Part shown: in pieces, positions 9,960 to 21,790 of the stretch | Layout: every line of letters starts with the position of its first letter | Position numbering within the stretch: the stretch's first letter is position 1 | Assembly: GCA_031769625.1 (NCBI GenBank) | Contig: JAUIMM010000885.1 | Coordinates: 3,925,001 to 3,989,000 of the forward strand | DNA: 64,000 nt | Direction of reading: 5' to 3' | Source: Taudactylus pleione | Taxonomy: Eukaryota; Chordata; Amphibia; Anura; Myobatrachidae | Notes under the pieces: generated by a model | The model's database searches: none | What the model saw: only the letters and a program-made list of their open reading frames with translations | Told to the model about the DNA's origin: nothing | Position numbers and translations under genes: made by a program

Positions 9960-10384
9960 GGGCTAAGTCACACATGCCGGTTTGACCGGCCAGCAAAGAA
10001 ACTTCCAAATCTGGCTGGGTTTTTTTTCCGGCAATCAGTGCCTTTCACATGCAACGGCATTAAGTGTTTTTTTAATGCTGTGTTGTTTCTTTTTAAAGTA
10101 GTAGGCATGCTCAGCAGCAGCAGATGGCGTTGTGGGCGGGTACAAGCTCAGAAAAGCCAGTGTGTGTGAAAGGAAACATTGGAATTTGTGCTTTACTGAC
10201 TTGCAGTGACGGCACGGACACGGCACGGACGCCGTCCTTGTCAGTGGATATTCACGGCGACCGTGCCGTGCCCGTGCCGTCTGAAAGGACCCATCTGATT
10301 TCATGCATTATAAAAAAAACTTCACGGCAAAAAAACGCCCGCTATTTAGCCGATGGTTGAAAACCGGCAGGTGTGAAACGGCCC
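9960..10384. mobile_element. MITE with ends GGGC..TCACAC
   Basis: GGGCTAAGTCACACATGCCGG at the left and CCGGCAGGTGTGAAACGGCCC at the right are inverted copies. AAA flanks both ends (9957-9959 and 10385-10387), a 3-bp duplication. The interior has a GC-rich palindromic block around 10208-10285. Confidence 0.65.
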
Positions 10385-10386
10385 AA

Positions 10387-10771
10387 AGGCATGGACAGCA
10401 CCGTGAAGCAGATTGCCTGAGGCAGCCAGAAGCTGGAGTCTGTCAGGGCTGCCTAGGTGAAGAGCTGAAGCTACACTGTCCATTGTCCTGAACTACTGTA
10501 TGGCAGCGCACATAATGGACTTGTCAGATGAAATGTCAGCTGTGCAGGTATATGAAACTGGGAGTTAATCTTGAATCAGCAAAGTGCCCCGGTCTAGTCA
10601 GCACAGAAGGGTAAAAATAAAGACTTTTCCAGGACACCATGCATCAATACATAGTTAACTGATTAATTACTATTATTTACCCTAAGACCATTCAGCTAAT
10701 AGTACTGGTAAATAGCTGGAAGCTGCTGACACCGGTATATCTACTGTACCTGCCAGGAAATAAACTCTTAA
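10387..10771. other. Unassigned sequence
   Basis: Nothing recognised. Confidence 0.5.
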
Positions 10772-11517
10772 GGCGCACATCCACTAGCAGATGAGGTAAT
10801 GACAGTACCAGGGGCGTATCTATAATGGGTGCAGGGTGTGCGGGGAACACGGGCCCCTGGGTACAGGGGGGTCCCGCACGCACCGCACACCTTGCAACCA
10901 TAATATTACTTACCTCTACGAAGTCCCACATCAGCGAGGGGGTCTGGTGCTGTAAAATGACTGGAAAATGGCCGCGGCGGGCATTCTCCCATCGTTTGTG
11001 CATGCGCAGTACAGGGAAAATGGCTGGCGCAGCCAATTTCCTGTTGACCTGTGCATACACTATAGACTTTGGGCACACTCTACTTCCCAGAGTCTATAAC
11101 TCCAGCTCTGGCCGCGCACAGCTCAGTGCGCTGCCGGCCGCCGGGCAGAGAGGAGGGGGCCCGTGTCGGAGACTGCACACGGGCCCCCTCCTCTCTAGAA
11201 ATGCCCCTGGACAGTACGATTACGACATCGTAATTGTGCCATCGTCCCCCATCCCCTGCAGTGCCTAAACTGACTGATTAGTCATTCGGTGTAGGCACCC
11301 TCTATCATCCCTGAACATGGCCAATCTGTCATTATCGACAGATTGACCGGCATGGTCAGCCGATGATTGATGTCAGAAATGGCCAGCGGGAGCGCGCATC
11401 GCTGGTCGTTTCCGACATTATTGTGCAGGATTTGTGTCCATGATTAATGAGCGATTGCACGATTACGGTGTTGTAATCGTGCAATTGCTCATTAATATCT
11501 GCTAGTGGATATGCGGC
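10772..11517. mobile_element. Palindrome-rich MITE split by a hAT MITE
   Basis: The left end GGCGCACATCCACTAGCAGAT (10772) reappears inverted at 11496-11517. Between them a 401-bp hAT MITE is inserted. The right part contains consecutive palindromes, including one at about 11441-11495 centred on GTGT with arms of over 20 bp. Confidence 0.65.
10809..11209. mobile_element. hAT MITE with exact 8-bp target duplication
   Basis: The ends CAGGGGCGTATCTA and TAGAAATGCCCCTG are inverted copies. GACAGTAC flanks both sides exactly (10801-10808 and 11210-11217). Confidence 0.9.
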
Positions 11518-11557
11518 ATTATACATAGCCCTAAGCCTTTATAAAATACTAAAGTAT

Positions 11558-11816
11558 AAGGGGGCCTATTCATCATTCCTAAAATATCATTGGAGGTAAT
11601 TAGGTTTAGAACTGGCATGGCGTTCTACCTAATTACCGGAGGGATTCATCATTCCTCCTCTCCATAACTATCTATTCCGAAAAGCTGTCATTTTTGCGAT
11701 GACAGCTCTTGGGAAAACAGATACTTTTCCCTTTCTACACTATCTTACCGCAGCTGTAATCCATGCATCACATGTGCAGCACTGACTGCAGCTGCGGTAA
11801 CTGGATATAAAAAAAT
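11558..11816. mobile_element. Fragment of a palindrome-chain element
   Basis: It starts GGGGGCCTATTCATCATTCC and holds three successive hairpins: GGTAATTAGGT arms, AGCTGTCAT arms and a TACCGCAGCTG arm pair. No right terminus is seen before the next element. Confidence 0.45.
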
Positions 11817-12230
11817 GGGTCTGATTCATACTGTATTTGCACACAAATATCGATGTTGACACAGATTGAGCGATTGATAGCCGCACTACGCATGTGTAGC
11901 GATTGCATTGTGCTTATGCTCGCACAGTGAATTCATTTGCAAAGCTCTCCTGACACGCAGAGAGCTCTCATGCTGCGAAGGAGGTGGCAATGGCTAATTT
12001 ATGCACACCCATGAAACGGCGTTTAAATGGTCAAACACGTCTGAGTTTGCCTTGCCCCCCCTGTTACCCTCCCCTAAATGCTGACTACCTGTCACTCACA
12101 TTACAGAATCCTCTGTGTGAGCGTCGTTGCAAACCAATCGCTGTGCATGCTCAGAGCAGCTTACATGCATGGTAAACAATCGCTCAACCTGTGTAAATAT
12201 CAGCGTTGCGTAAATCTCTGAGTCAAGCCC
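11817..12230. mobile_element. MITE with GGGTCTGATTCA / AGTCAAGCCC ends
   Basis: The ends resemble those of the serial-hairpin family, but the interior differs. It includes TTATGCACACCCATGAAAC, shared in diverged form with the 18187 element. No clear target duplication. Confidence 0.5.
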
Positions 12231-12566
12231 TTAGTTATAATATAATAAAGTACTCAAAACAAGAAGGCAATTTACCAAAGTTTCGGGTTTAATAACATGT
12301 CTTCAGGGAGCATGTTCCCACCAAGTCCTGTTTTCAGGATTTCTCTAATCGTGCACAAGTGGCTTATCCTATTTTACCTGGTCACTAATTATCCCAACAT
12401 GATAAAAAGAAAACACAAATTGCCCCAACACTCTGCAATGGGCCAGCACATGAATAACCCCTCCCTTACATGCACCTGTGATGGACCAATAAATTGATTA
12501 AGCAGCTGAATATAAGAGCCATAGTGTGGCTATTATTATGTAGTGTAGGACTACCTGGGCATAGGC
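12231..12566. other. Unassigned sequence
   Basis: Nothing recognised. Confidence 0.5.
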
Positions 12567-12574
12567 GCCTTGAC

Positions 12575-13328
12575 CAGAGCCGTAACTACAATTTTTGGTG
12601 CCCTGTGCCAGAAAGAACATTGGCGCCCCCCTCATTTTTCAAAGGGACATAATGCACCCAAAAAAGGGCCATGGTCTCATGGGGAAGGGCCAGGGAGGAG
12701 ATAGGGGAGACCAGGAGATGCTGGGGATAAATAGGGACATAATATAGTGCACCTGAGAGAGGGCCATGGCCTCATGGGGAAGGACCAGGGAAGAGATAGG
12801 AGAGGCCAGGAGATGCTGGGGATAAATAGGGACATAATATAGTGCACCTGAGAGAGGGCCATGGCCTCATGGGGAGGGGCCAGGGAAGAGATAGGAGAGG
12901 CCAGGAGATGCTGGGGATAAATAGGGACATAATATAGTGCACCTGAGAGAGGGCCATGGCCTCATGGGGAGGGGCCAGGGAAGAGATAGGAGAGGCCAGG
13001 AGATGCTGGGGATAAATAGGGACATAATATAGTGCACCTGAGAGAGGGCCATGGCCTCATGGGGAAGGGCCAGGGAAGAGATAGGAGAGGCCAGGAGATG
13101 CTGGGGATAAATAGGGACATAATATAGTGCACCTGAGAGAGAGCCATGGCCTCATGGGGAAGGGCCAGGGAAGAGATAGGAGAGGCCAGGAGATGCTGAG
13201 GATGAAATAAGAGGAAGCTACAAGCAAGAATGATAATAGACAGAAATTTGACAGGACCAAACAGCGCCCCCCTGACCTGTGGTGCCCTGTGCGATGGCAC
13301 CGGCCGCACTACCCTAGCTACGGCCCTG
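12575..13328. mobile_element. hAT MITE carrying a 95-bp minisatellite
   Basis: The ends CAGAGCCGTAACTAC and TAGCTACGGCCCTG are inverted copies. GCCTTGAC flanks both sides exactly (12567-12574 and 13329-13336). The copies of GTGCCCTGTG near each end extend the inverted symmetry. Most of the interior is a tandem array. Confidence 0.9.
12670..13205. repeat. 95-bp minisatellite, about 5.5 units
   Basis: The unit boundaries fall 95 bp apart (12772, 12867, 12962, 13057, 13152). Units differ by a few substitutions, and the first and last are the most diverged. The minus-strand open frames across it are by-products of the repeat. Confidence 0.95.
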
Positions 13329-13336
13329 GCCTTGAC

Positions 13337-13888
13337 ATGGCTGTTGGCTTACCATATATTAACCCTTTAATTCCACTCCCCTGCGATGGGACAATAAAAT
13401 GATTCAACCTCCATTCTGTGTAAAACTAATTATCCCACCAGTTTTCCCAGACAGAAATCCTAAAAAATCATGACCTGTTGGCGTACCTGAAGCTGAGAAC
13501 CCTGGATGTAGCAAATCCTTTAGAAGACAACAGAGTAGCTCTTAGTTGTTACCCCCGATTTCACATTAAGGCACTGGTGTATTGGTCATGCTCTTACTGC
13601 CTTCTTTTGTGAAGTTCAATTTAGCAGCAAATATAAATTTGCCTCCATCCTGAATAATTATGTATGGCCAATAGTGATAAGATTAAAAGATAAAATGTGA
13701 AATGTAATAAATAAATAATAAACACATTAATACATAACTACCCCTTTCCCAAAACAGTTAGAGGGATGGTATTTAGTCATAGGTAAATAATTAATAAGAT
13801 ATTTATATTTATTAAGAGTACTATGATATGCAGAAAGGCACATACTGTATGTAAGTTGGCAAATATTGTCTGAGGGACAGACCAAAAC
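13337..13888. other. Unassigned sequence
   Basis: AT-rich; nothing recognised. Confidence 0.5.
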
Positions 13889-15552
13889 ACCAGGTGGTAT
13901 ATTTATAGAAGTGGAGATGTTGCCGATAGCAACCAATCATCTTCTAGGGGGTAAATTTACTAAGAATAGTGTCTTATCGACTTTTGCCAATTAGAAACAA
14001 GATTTGCATAATTGAAAATCGGGTGATTTTAGGCTTCTGAAATTTACCAAGAAGCGTGTTTAGCTGAGATCGTGTTTTCCGATGGTGTATCTGTTCGAGA
14101 TTTCTCCCCAGAGTTGCAAGTGTCTGAACGCAGCCAAACCCCCCGAGCAAAAAGCATGTACAGTACATATCTGTGAGATATGTGAAGGCTGCTTGTGTTT
14201 TTTCAATTTAAAAAAGGGTTAAATGTGAAAAAAAAATGACGTAGGATATGTGGTCACACAAACATCACTACAGCATGAATTGGTTCAGGTGTCGTTTTAT
14301 TATTTTGAGAAGACCCCTGGATGCTACAGAGACCAGCACAAGGACTTAGGTGAGTATAGGATTTTTTTTTACAGGTAACTCATTGGAATTCTACTTGGAG
14401 AAGGGGACCGAACAGCTGGCAGCAGGTAATTGTGTGTGAGTTTAGTAGGTATGTAATAACATTTTACTTATTACGCTGTGTGTCTTATGGTTTTTTAGCT
14501 ATTTTTTTTTTACAGTGGGGGTATGGGTGCCGGCCGCCTGCTAACACTTGTAGTTCCACAAGTACCAAATGGAAGGCACGCTGGCACCTGTAGTTCCACT
14601 ATATATAAAAAAAAAACAATAGTATTCTATTTTCCACACTATTACCCCTGCACCCAACGACCAGGGGTGCGGGGAAGAGCCCCGGGCTTCAGCTTGAGCT
14701 TTGGGTGCTCGGTAGAGGGAGGACCTCTTTATTGGGGAGGTCCCCACCTCCCCTGAGATCCCTGGCTTGGGTTGACTGGCTTAGGTTGGTAATGCTTTGG
14801 CTGGGGAGACCCAATGAAAGGGTCCCCTGGCTGTGGCATTACACCCCGGCCGGATTTGAGCCCAGTGCTGGTTTTAAAAATAGGGGGAACCCTATGAAAT
14901 TTTTCCCCCCTATTTTTAAAACCAGGACTAGCTCAGCAGCCCAGTGCTGGTTCCTAAAATACAGGGGAACCCTACACATTTTATTCCTGTATTTTATGAG
15001 CCAGGACTGGCTGAGGCACCCGGGGCTGGTTATGCTTCTTTTTTGGGAGGGGCTACATTTTATTTTTTTTTAAATTAACACTTTAGTTCGTTTACATGCA
15101 GAAACATACACAAATCTCACTGACCTGTGTATGTTTCTGCCAAACTCGCAGCTCAGGAGGTGGTCTATTTGAAACATCTATTTTGGTCTGAGTTTGCTAC
15201 AACTACACCCATGATTGTAATCACGATTCTTGGCAAATTCCTGAGTTGTATCTTTTTCTCTGGAAGTACTTTCGAGTTTGGTCGATGGTGTATCCAATCA
15301 ACTTTGCATTCTCACCCGAGTTTTTCAGTCTAAATAGATAAATCTCTCCCGAGTTTGTCTTTAGTAAATTTGCGAGTTATAAAAATGCCTAAACTCACCC
15401 GAGATTGCAATCTCGACCAAACACGAATCTTAGTAAATTTACCCATAGCTACTATCTTATAAAGGGTACTAGATAATTGATAAGTAGAATCTGATTGGTT
15501 GCTATGGGCAACATCTCCACTTCTATAAGCCCCCACTATAGTAAATATACCC
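13889..15552. mobile_element. CCAAT-bearing foldback MITE, split by a second MITE
   Basis: The left GGTATATTTATAGAAGTGG and AGCAACCAATCA reappear inverted at about 15490-15552 as GATTGGTTGCTATGGGC and AGTAAATATACC. The element at 31421-31590 is an uninterrupted relative. A 1.5-kb element lies between the two halves. Confidence 0.65.
13948..15446. mobile_element. Inner element with GGGTAAATTTACTAAG ends
   Basis: GGGTAAATTTACTAAGA at the left and TCTTAGTAAATTTACCC at the right are perfect inverted copies, with TA near both outer borders. The interior has no coding sequence. It contains two hairpins built on TTTTAAAAATAGGGGGAA (14872-14925) and CCTAAAATACAGGGG (14952-15000), each with a near-identical inverted partner. 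Confidence 0.65.
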
Positions 15553-15565
15553 TCTGATGTCTTAG

Positions 15566-15888
15566 GGGGGACTTCAATCTAACGCAAATTGAATAGCTCC
15601 GGAAGCGAGCTCCCAGAACTATTAAATTCAGTGCGCTGTGTGATCGGAGAATGTCAGTTCTCGTGCTTTAACTAGGGTGTTAAGGTGCGGTAATCGGCAT
15701 TCTCTGCTAGTGCCACGCTATGCAGAAAAACAGCTGTGTGCCCGGCACTTTGGTCCGATTTCTCCTCGCATCCCCAAGGGGGTTCGATAAGAAATCCTTA
15801 TCCCGCCCAAACAGCGCAGTGTATTGAATAGCTTCGGTAGCTCCCTCCCGTTGCTATTCAACATTGCACAGAATTGAATTCCCCCCAT
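15566..15888. mobile_element. MITE with GGGGGGACTTCAAT ends
   Basis: The left GGGGGGACTTCAAT and right ATTGAATTCCCCCC are inverted. TA-containing flanks are seen on both sides. The interior is non-coding. Confidence 0.55.
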
Positions 15889-16284
15889 AGTGTGCCACGG
15901 TTGCTAGATGGTGGAATATGCCCTCTGCCAGTACGAGGTGGTTCTATGCTTTTCTTTCAGCACCTGCGCCATTGACGACTGAAATTGAGGTAGTCATGGA
16001 GATGCCTAAACAAAGGCTCCAGGGTCTGCTTTGAAAATGTTAAATGTTGAAAGTATACATATTTAACTACAGGGAGAGTGCTGTGTGATTTCAAGGTGGA
16101 TGGAAGGTTTATAAGTAAAGACTATTAAAAGTTGGAAAGAGACAGCTGTAGTATTTCATGTCCACGGGGAGAAGAATTTGTTCGTCTGATGTTCTGTGTC
16201 TACTAAATTATTTTTTTCATTTGCTTTGTACCATAACTTACTGTATATGTGTATATCCATATCTATAACTATGTTTATACAGAT
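15889..16284. other. Unassigned sequence
   Basis: Nothing recognised. Confidence 0.5.
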
Positions 16285-16288
16285 GGAG

Positions 16289-16353
<65 letters not shown>

Positions 16354-16395
16354 CATACATACATACATACATACATACATACATACATACATACA
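16285..16395 (+). repeat. Compound (GATA)n/(CATA)n microsatellite
   Basis: About 16 GATA units are followed by about 11 CATA units. Confidence 0.97.
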
Positions 16396-17140
16396 TTTTA
16401 TTACTATGTAGTTAAACCATTTATGGTTAAATATTGTGAATACCTTTTATATTTGCTACTACCTTTGTATTCAACATACAATTAAACGAACACCAAAGCT
16501 GACCTTACACTGATTAAAGGTATAAAAGTATAAAACAATATTCTGCAATGGGGCTATTCAACATACGCCCCTCCAGCAGCTTTAGAAGTGCACATTCCGG
16601 CAGCGCATGCTGGGATGTGTGGTTCTACAACTGCTTGCGGGCAGCATGTTTAATAACCCTGTTTCACCAAAGGGGAGGTTTGTTAATAGAGCATTTTTAC
16701 GCTGTTTTGAAATCGCCCAACATCGCCAACCATCTGTCCCTCCTAATTACTATCTGTATAAAGATTGACAGCATGTTCGGTGAATTACGGCGGTTTCACA
16801 GCCATGAATTGGATGTGATTTAGGGAAACCACCATTAGTAATGTTAGAGAGAGAGAAAAAATAACCCTCTATGACCTTGATTAGAAGCCCAGGTTACTTA
16901 GTGTTAGCCCGGTCCCTTAAGCTGAGCACAGAAGTATTCTGTGAAAGGTAAGCAGAAGCCTCCAACATTACAGGCTCGTTTATATTGGACATCTGCCGAC
17001 ATATTGAATTTTTAAGGAAGCATCTCTCCAGTATTTTCTATTTTCATTACACATATATCTATTTGTGTCTGACATAGAGCACCTGTATGAGCTCATCTTT
17101 TTTTGCACTTTGTTTGGTTATTTGGGTGTAACTTTTGATC
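16396..17140. other. Unassigned sequence
   Basis: Nothing recognised beyond a short purine run near 16848. Confidence 0.5.
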
Positions 17141-17995
17141 ATCTGGGTGTTGCTGCATGTCTGTTTAGGCACCAGGGTATACTTCAGGCATATACGTCAC
17201 TTCTGCTACATGCCTGTGACACACCCATAACAAGCCCATAAGATGGTACATTCCCGTGTGCCCGAATTGCCACCTCCAAGGAATGCCCAACACATTTACA
17301 ATACATTTCTGAGACTGTGCGTCTAAATCACAACTGCGCCTCTTGTCATACACACTGTGGGACGCATGCGCTGCGCCACTTTTTATGACTTAAATACATT
17401 CGCAGATGGAAAACATTGACCATGTGCGTGAATATCGCATGCCACTAGAATCAAGCCATTCATTTTTAATAATAAACATTAATAAATGATACCTCCGACG
17501 CTTCCTCCATTCTGCGTCTCACACAACATGCTCACCGACTGCAGAGCAGAAGCCTGACTAGAGTACACCGTACCTAGGACTATGGGTCTGGCACAGATAT
17601 GGACGCAGTAGCACTGGCGCTGCGCCTTTGTAAGCAGCGGCTGTGCTGAAATATGCAACATCCGCAGGAGGCGTCTTAAGTCATAAGACACACACTGCCG
17701 GCTTCTGTGATCCTCTGCAGCACCTGGAGACGCAGCCATCAGACCCGACTGCACGACTGTCAGACATCTGAGTAACCCTCAGGTTGACACATCCAGAAGA
17801 TGGGGCCGACACGTCCCTATTTTCTGTTACGCTCCGTGTCGCTGCCCTCACCACCGCCCTTGAATGCCAGCCACATGTCAATCATGCTGACATGTGGCGT
17901 TTGGGGCGCTGTGAGCGACTGCACGTGCGCAGATGTAAAACATCGGAGATGTGCGTAAGCACCGGATTTACGTACATCTGTGCATTAGGCCCCAA
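17141..17995. other. GC-richer block, probable MITE remains
   Basis: It contains the hairpin GCCACATGTCA..TGACATGTGGC (17870-17900) and ends in GCATTAGGCCCCA, similar in style to neighbouring MITE ends. I could not pair two termini. Confidence 0.3.
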
Positions 17996-18186
17996 GTCCT
18001 TTCTTGCGAAAGTGGAAATAGATTTAAAGCAGCTTCACAACATCGATAGGTAACCGATTATAGAAACCTTCCAAGTTCATAAGTAACAAAAGTTTCAAAA
18101 TTAGATACATTATGAGCCTGGAATCTGGATATGTGGTTTTTTTTTTCCGAGACCGGGTGACAATTGTCATTTTCACAATGAACAAG

Positions 18187-18785
18187 GGCCCTCATTCAGA
18201 GCCACTCGCAATTAACGCTCGCTCGTTCATAAAAAGGGGGTGGCTATTCAAATGAACCGTTCGCTCTTTGCGGTCTGTTGCCGCCTCCATGTCTGAACGA
18301 GCGAGCAAAACATACGCTCGTTTATTTGATAAAAACGCCCCCTGGCCGCTCGCATCATACGTCATGTCCACTATTTATTAGATTAATCGAGTACATCGAA
18401 CAGCGTATGAACTGCTCGCTATTCTTGTGGTTGGTTTTTTCAACCACAATATTGCGAGCAGTTCTGACTATAAAATAACCCAGTGACGTGGTGAATGACG
18501 CTGCTGTATTAATTATGCACACCCATAAAACGCCCGCTTTGACCTTTAAGCACGCCTGCGTTCTGATCTCCACTCCCCCTTTTCAAGCACCTTCCCCTGT
18601 TACCACCCACATACGCCTCATTCTGTCACTCAAATTAGCAGGCACTCGCTATATAGCGAACAAACGATTTTCGGCCGCACTGACTGGTTCGCGCATGCGT
18701 ACTAAAAAACGTACGCATGCGCGGATGTGCAAATATCGCTCGGAACGAGCGTACTGCCGCTTACGAGCGGCTCTGAATGAGGGCC
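18187..18785. mobile_element. Serial-hairpin MITE, diverged subfamily
   Basis: GGCCCTCATTCAGAGCC and GGCTCTGAATGAGGGCC are perfect inverted ends of 17 bp. Internal hairpins include about 18409-18462 (GAACTGCTCGC arms with a TTTTTT loop) and about 18695-18725 (CGCGCATGCGTAC arms). Flanks AAG and AAT do not match exactly. Confidence 0.68.
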
Positions 18786-19404
18786 AATGTTCAAATCAGG
18801 AGGACGCATATTACAATAACAATACTGTGTTTCCCACTATGCCCTTTCATTATTCTAAATATAAAGTGTAGCAAAGCATTTAACTGAAGGAAGATGATAA
18901 ATGTTTTCATCTGAACATCTGTAATTCTGACACGCCATCCTTCATGGATAATCCTGTCTTATTTACTGACAAACCACCCACTGTCTTGGTCTCTTGCTGT
19001 AGCCTCTCTCGGTCTTATTTAATGAAGATTTTAATAACTAAGACTTGCATTAATACTAATGAGACTGTGGTGCACTTGGTATTCCTGCTCCGTTCAGCCG
19101 CCATTCTTTCCCTGGTATCCCTCCAGACAAAAAAATTCATGTACATAATATTCCATATGTTCTATAAGAGATTGATGTGTTATAGGGGCCTCCAGAAATA
19201 CTGATTAAACATGTATGTTTCCTGCTATGATGTATTAATCCTCAAGGCTGCTGGGATGGTTTATTATGCCTTTTTAACGTTAATTTGTTCACAGTTGCTT
19301 ACACATATTGCAGATATTACAGTAAATTAGACAATCAAAAAGAGGGGTACAACTAATAGTCTTATTTAAAAGAAGTGCTACATGTATGATATACGTTTAT
19401 TATG
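18786..19404. other. Unassigned sequence
   Basis: Nothing recognised. Confidence 0.5.
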
Positions 19405-19591
19405 GGGTCTATTTACTAAGCTTTGGATGGGGATAAAGTGAACGGGGTTAAGGTACTAGCCAATCAGCTCCTAACTGCCATTTTATAGAATGTACTGGAG
19501 AAATGCTACTTCAAAGATGATTGGTTGCTATGGGCAACTTCTCCACTGGTCTACATCTCTACGCTGTTCACTGCTTGATACATAAACCCCT
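19405..19591. mobile_element. CCAAT-bearing foldback MITE
   Basis: It starts GGGGTCTATTTACTAAG and ends TACATAAACCCC. GCCAATCAGCTCC (about 19460) faces GATTGGTTGCTATGGGC (about 19519). The arms are imperfect. Confidence 0.55.
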
Positions 19592-19592
19592 A

Positions 19593-19783
19593 GGGGGGCT
19601 AGTTACTAAGCAGTGTTAGGAGACAGAGTGAAAAGTGATGTCTGTGATAAGGTGCCAGCCAATCAGCTCCCAACTGTCATTTTTCAAACACAGCCTGTGA
19701 GATGGCAGTTGGGAGCTGATTGGCTGGCACCTTATCACTTCCTTATCACTTTGTCTCCTAACACTGCTTAGTAAATAGACCCC
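19593..19783. mobile_element. Near-perfect foldback MITE
   Basis: The arms run from GGGGGGCTAGTTACTAAGC to GCTTAGTAAATAGACCCC and pair over most of their length. The central CAGCTCCCAACTGTCAT faces GATGGCAGTTGGGAGCTG across a loop of about 20 bases. Confidence 0.72.
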
Positions 19784-20864
19784 ACAGTAACAAAAGAGAA
19801 TACTCTAGAATAGAACTACCTACTTGGGAGGGACTTAGGAAGCATAGACCCCTTAGTGATTAGTGGCACAGTGAGTAGGTAGTTGTTACAGACATGTTCC
19901 TTGTGGCACACTTTGGCCTGGAATTTAGCAAATTCTCTACCTGTTTGGGCATCTCTACAACCTCATACTCTCGTAGCTGTAGAAGAGCCATCTGTGTCTC
20001 CACAGGCAGGGATGACTAACAGTTATACCAGGTTGAGGGGAGAGCAGATCCCACTAGGAGCCTCCCCAGTGTGCATTATGGACCCCCAATTCCTGCCACT
20101 GATGAGTGGGCGAAGGGGGTTCTGTTATGTCATTGACCCCCTATGAGGGGCTTTTAGTTGTGGACTACTTGTCACCCTTGTGGGGTACAGAGCCCCAAAC
20201 AGCAAATAAACAACAACATAATGTATAATGATAATATGCACATAAATCTATATATACTATTGATGGGGTACCACGGTCTAATATCTACAGTAAAGTGATA
20301 CCCCAATTTGTGGGTATAACAGCAAAAATGCTTTAGTTATATAGGCGCAGTTTTCAAGGATAGAGAATAAAGGCATTGTGGTAATCATTAAAACAATACA
20401 AAATTGTGATTTTAGGGTTTCTAAGAAAGATTAGTATCTTATGACAGCCACAACTTCATAATACAAAGTAACAGATCACAAAGTTATAACCAAAGTCTTT
20501 CAAAAGAAATTAAAAATAAAATCTGCAAGTACTATACAATTTCTGTTTTACTGAGATCTATTTTTTTTTTTTTTACAAAATAGGTTAATTATATCTAGAA
20601 GTAATTGCAGTCCTTATCATAAGCAATATTATTCCCACAAGTGCTGAGGCTCACTGGACATGCTCATGCACACAACAAATATGATGCTCCATACAGTATT
20701 TTGTCAATTTTGGATGCAATTTATGTACATTCACAGATTTATTATTGAGTAAATATTTTCTATACACATAGTTGAGACAGCCAATTTGAAGGCTGAAATA
20801 ATATTTCTAAGAAGAGTTATTCCCATTCTCTTGGAGCTGTGAAGGTATGCAGCAATATTAGCTA
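19784..20864. other. Unassigned sequence
   Basis: AT-rich, with a short T run near 20562. Nothing recognised. Confidence 0.5.
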
Positions 20865-21790
20865 CAGGCAACAGGTGGCAGTGTACTAACAACACTGATA
20901 ACAGCAATGTGTGAGGATCCACTGCAACACCAACTCCAGGCAACATGTGGCAGTGTACTATCAACTCTGATAACAGCAACATGTGAGGACCCACTGCAAC
21001 ACCAACTCCAGGCAACAGGTGGCAGTGTACTATCAACACTGATAATAGTAACATGTCAGGGTCCACTGCAATACCAACTACAGGCAACATGTGGCAGTGT
21101 ACTATCAACTCTGATAACAGCATGTGAGAATCCATTGCAATACAAACTCCAGGCAACAGGTGGCAGTGTACTATCAACACTGAAAATAGTAACATGTCAG
21201 GGTCCACTGCAATACCAACTACAGGCAACAAGAGGCAGTGCACCATCAGCACTGATAACAACAACATGTGAAGATCCACTGCAATACCAACTCCAGGCAA
21301 CAGGTGGCAGTGTACCATCAACACTGATAACTGCAGAATGTTGCAATCCACTGCAATAACAACTACAGCAGTGATTCCTAACCTCGGTCCTCAAGGCACA
21401 CCAACAGTCCTGGTATTAGTGATATCCATGCTTAAGCACAGATGGTTCAATCAAAGTAACTGAGGTACTAATTAAGTCACCTGTGCTCAAGTATGGCTAT
21501 TCTTAAAACATGGACTGTTAGTGTGCCTTGAGGACGGTGGTTGGGAAACCATGAACTACAGGCTACAGTTGGCAGTGCACCATCAACACTGATAAAAGCA
21601 ATTTGTGAGGAGCTGCTGCAATATCAACTACAGCCAACAGGTGGCAGTGCACCATCAACACTGATATCTGCAACAAGTTAGGATCCACTGCAATAACAAC
21701 TACAGCCAACAGGTGGCGGTGCACCATCAACACTGACTTTTGCAACAAGTTAGGATCCACTGCAATATCTACAGACAATACTGGCAATTC
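20865..21790 (+). repeat. 72-bp minisatellite interrupted by a hAT MITE
   Basis: The block AGGCAACAGGTGGCAGTGTA recurs at 20865, 20938, 21010 and 21082, and so on, to about 21360. It resumes after the inserted MITE to about 21780. Units differ at scattered positions. The 150- to 206-codon open frames on both strands are by-products of a period divisible by three. Confidence 0.92.
21369..21553. mobile_element. hAT MITE with exact 8-bp target duplication
   Basis: The ends CAGTGATTCCTAACC and GGTTGGGAAACCATG are inverted. AACTACAG flanks both sides (21361-21368 and 21554-21561). The same family is at 31217-31406. Confidence 0.9.

Noticed and set aside
20731..21359. 206-codon and 150-codon frames on opposite strands
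   Set aside because: Both come from the 72-bp minisatellite, whose length is divisible by three.
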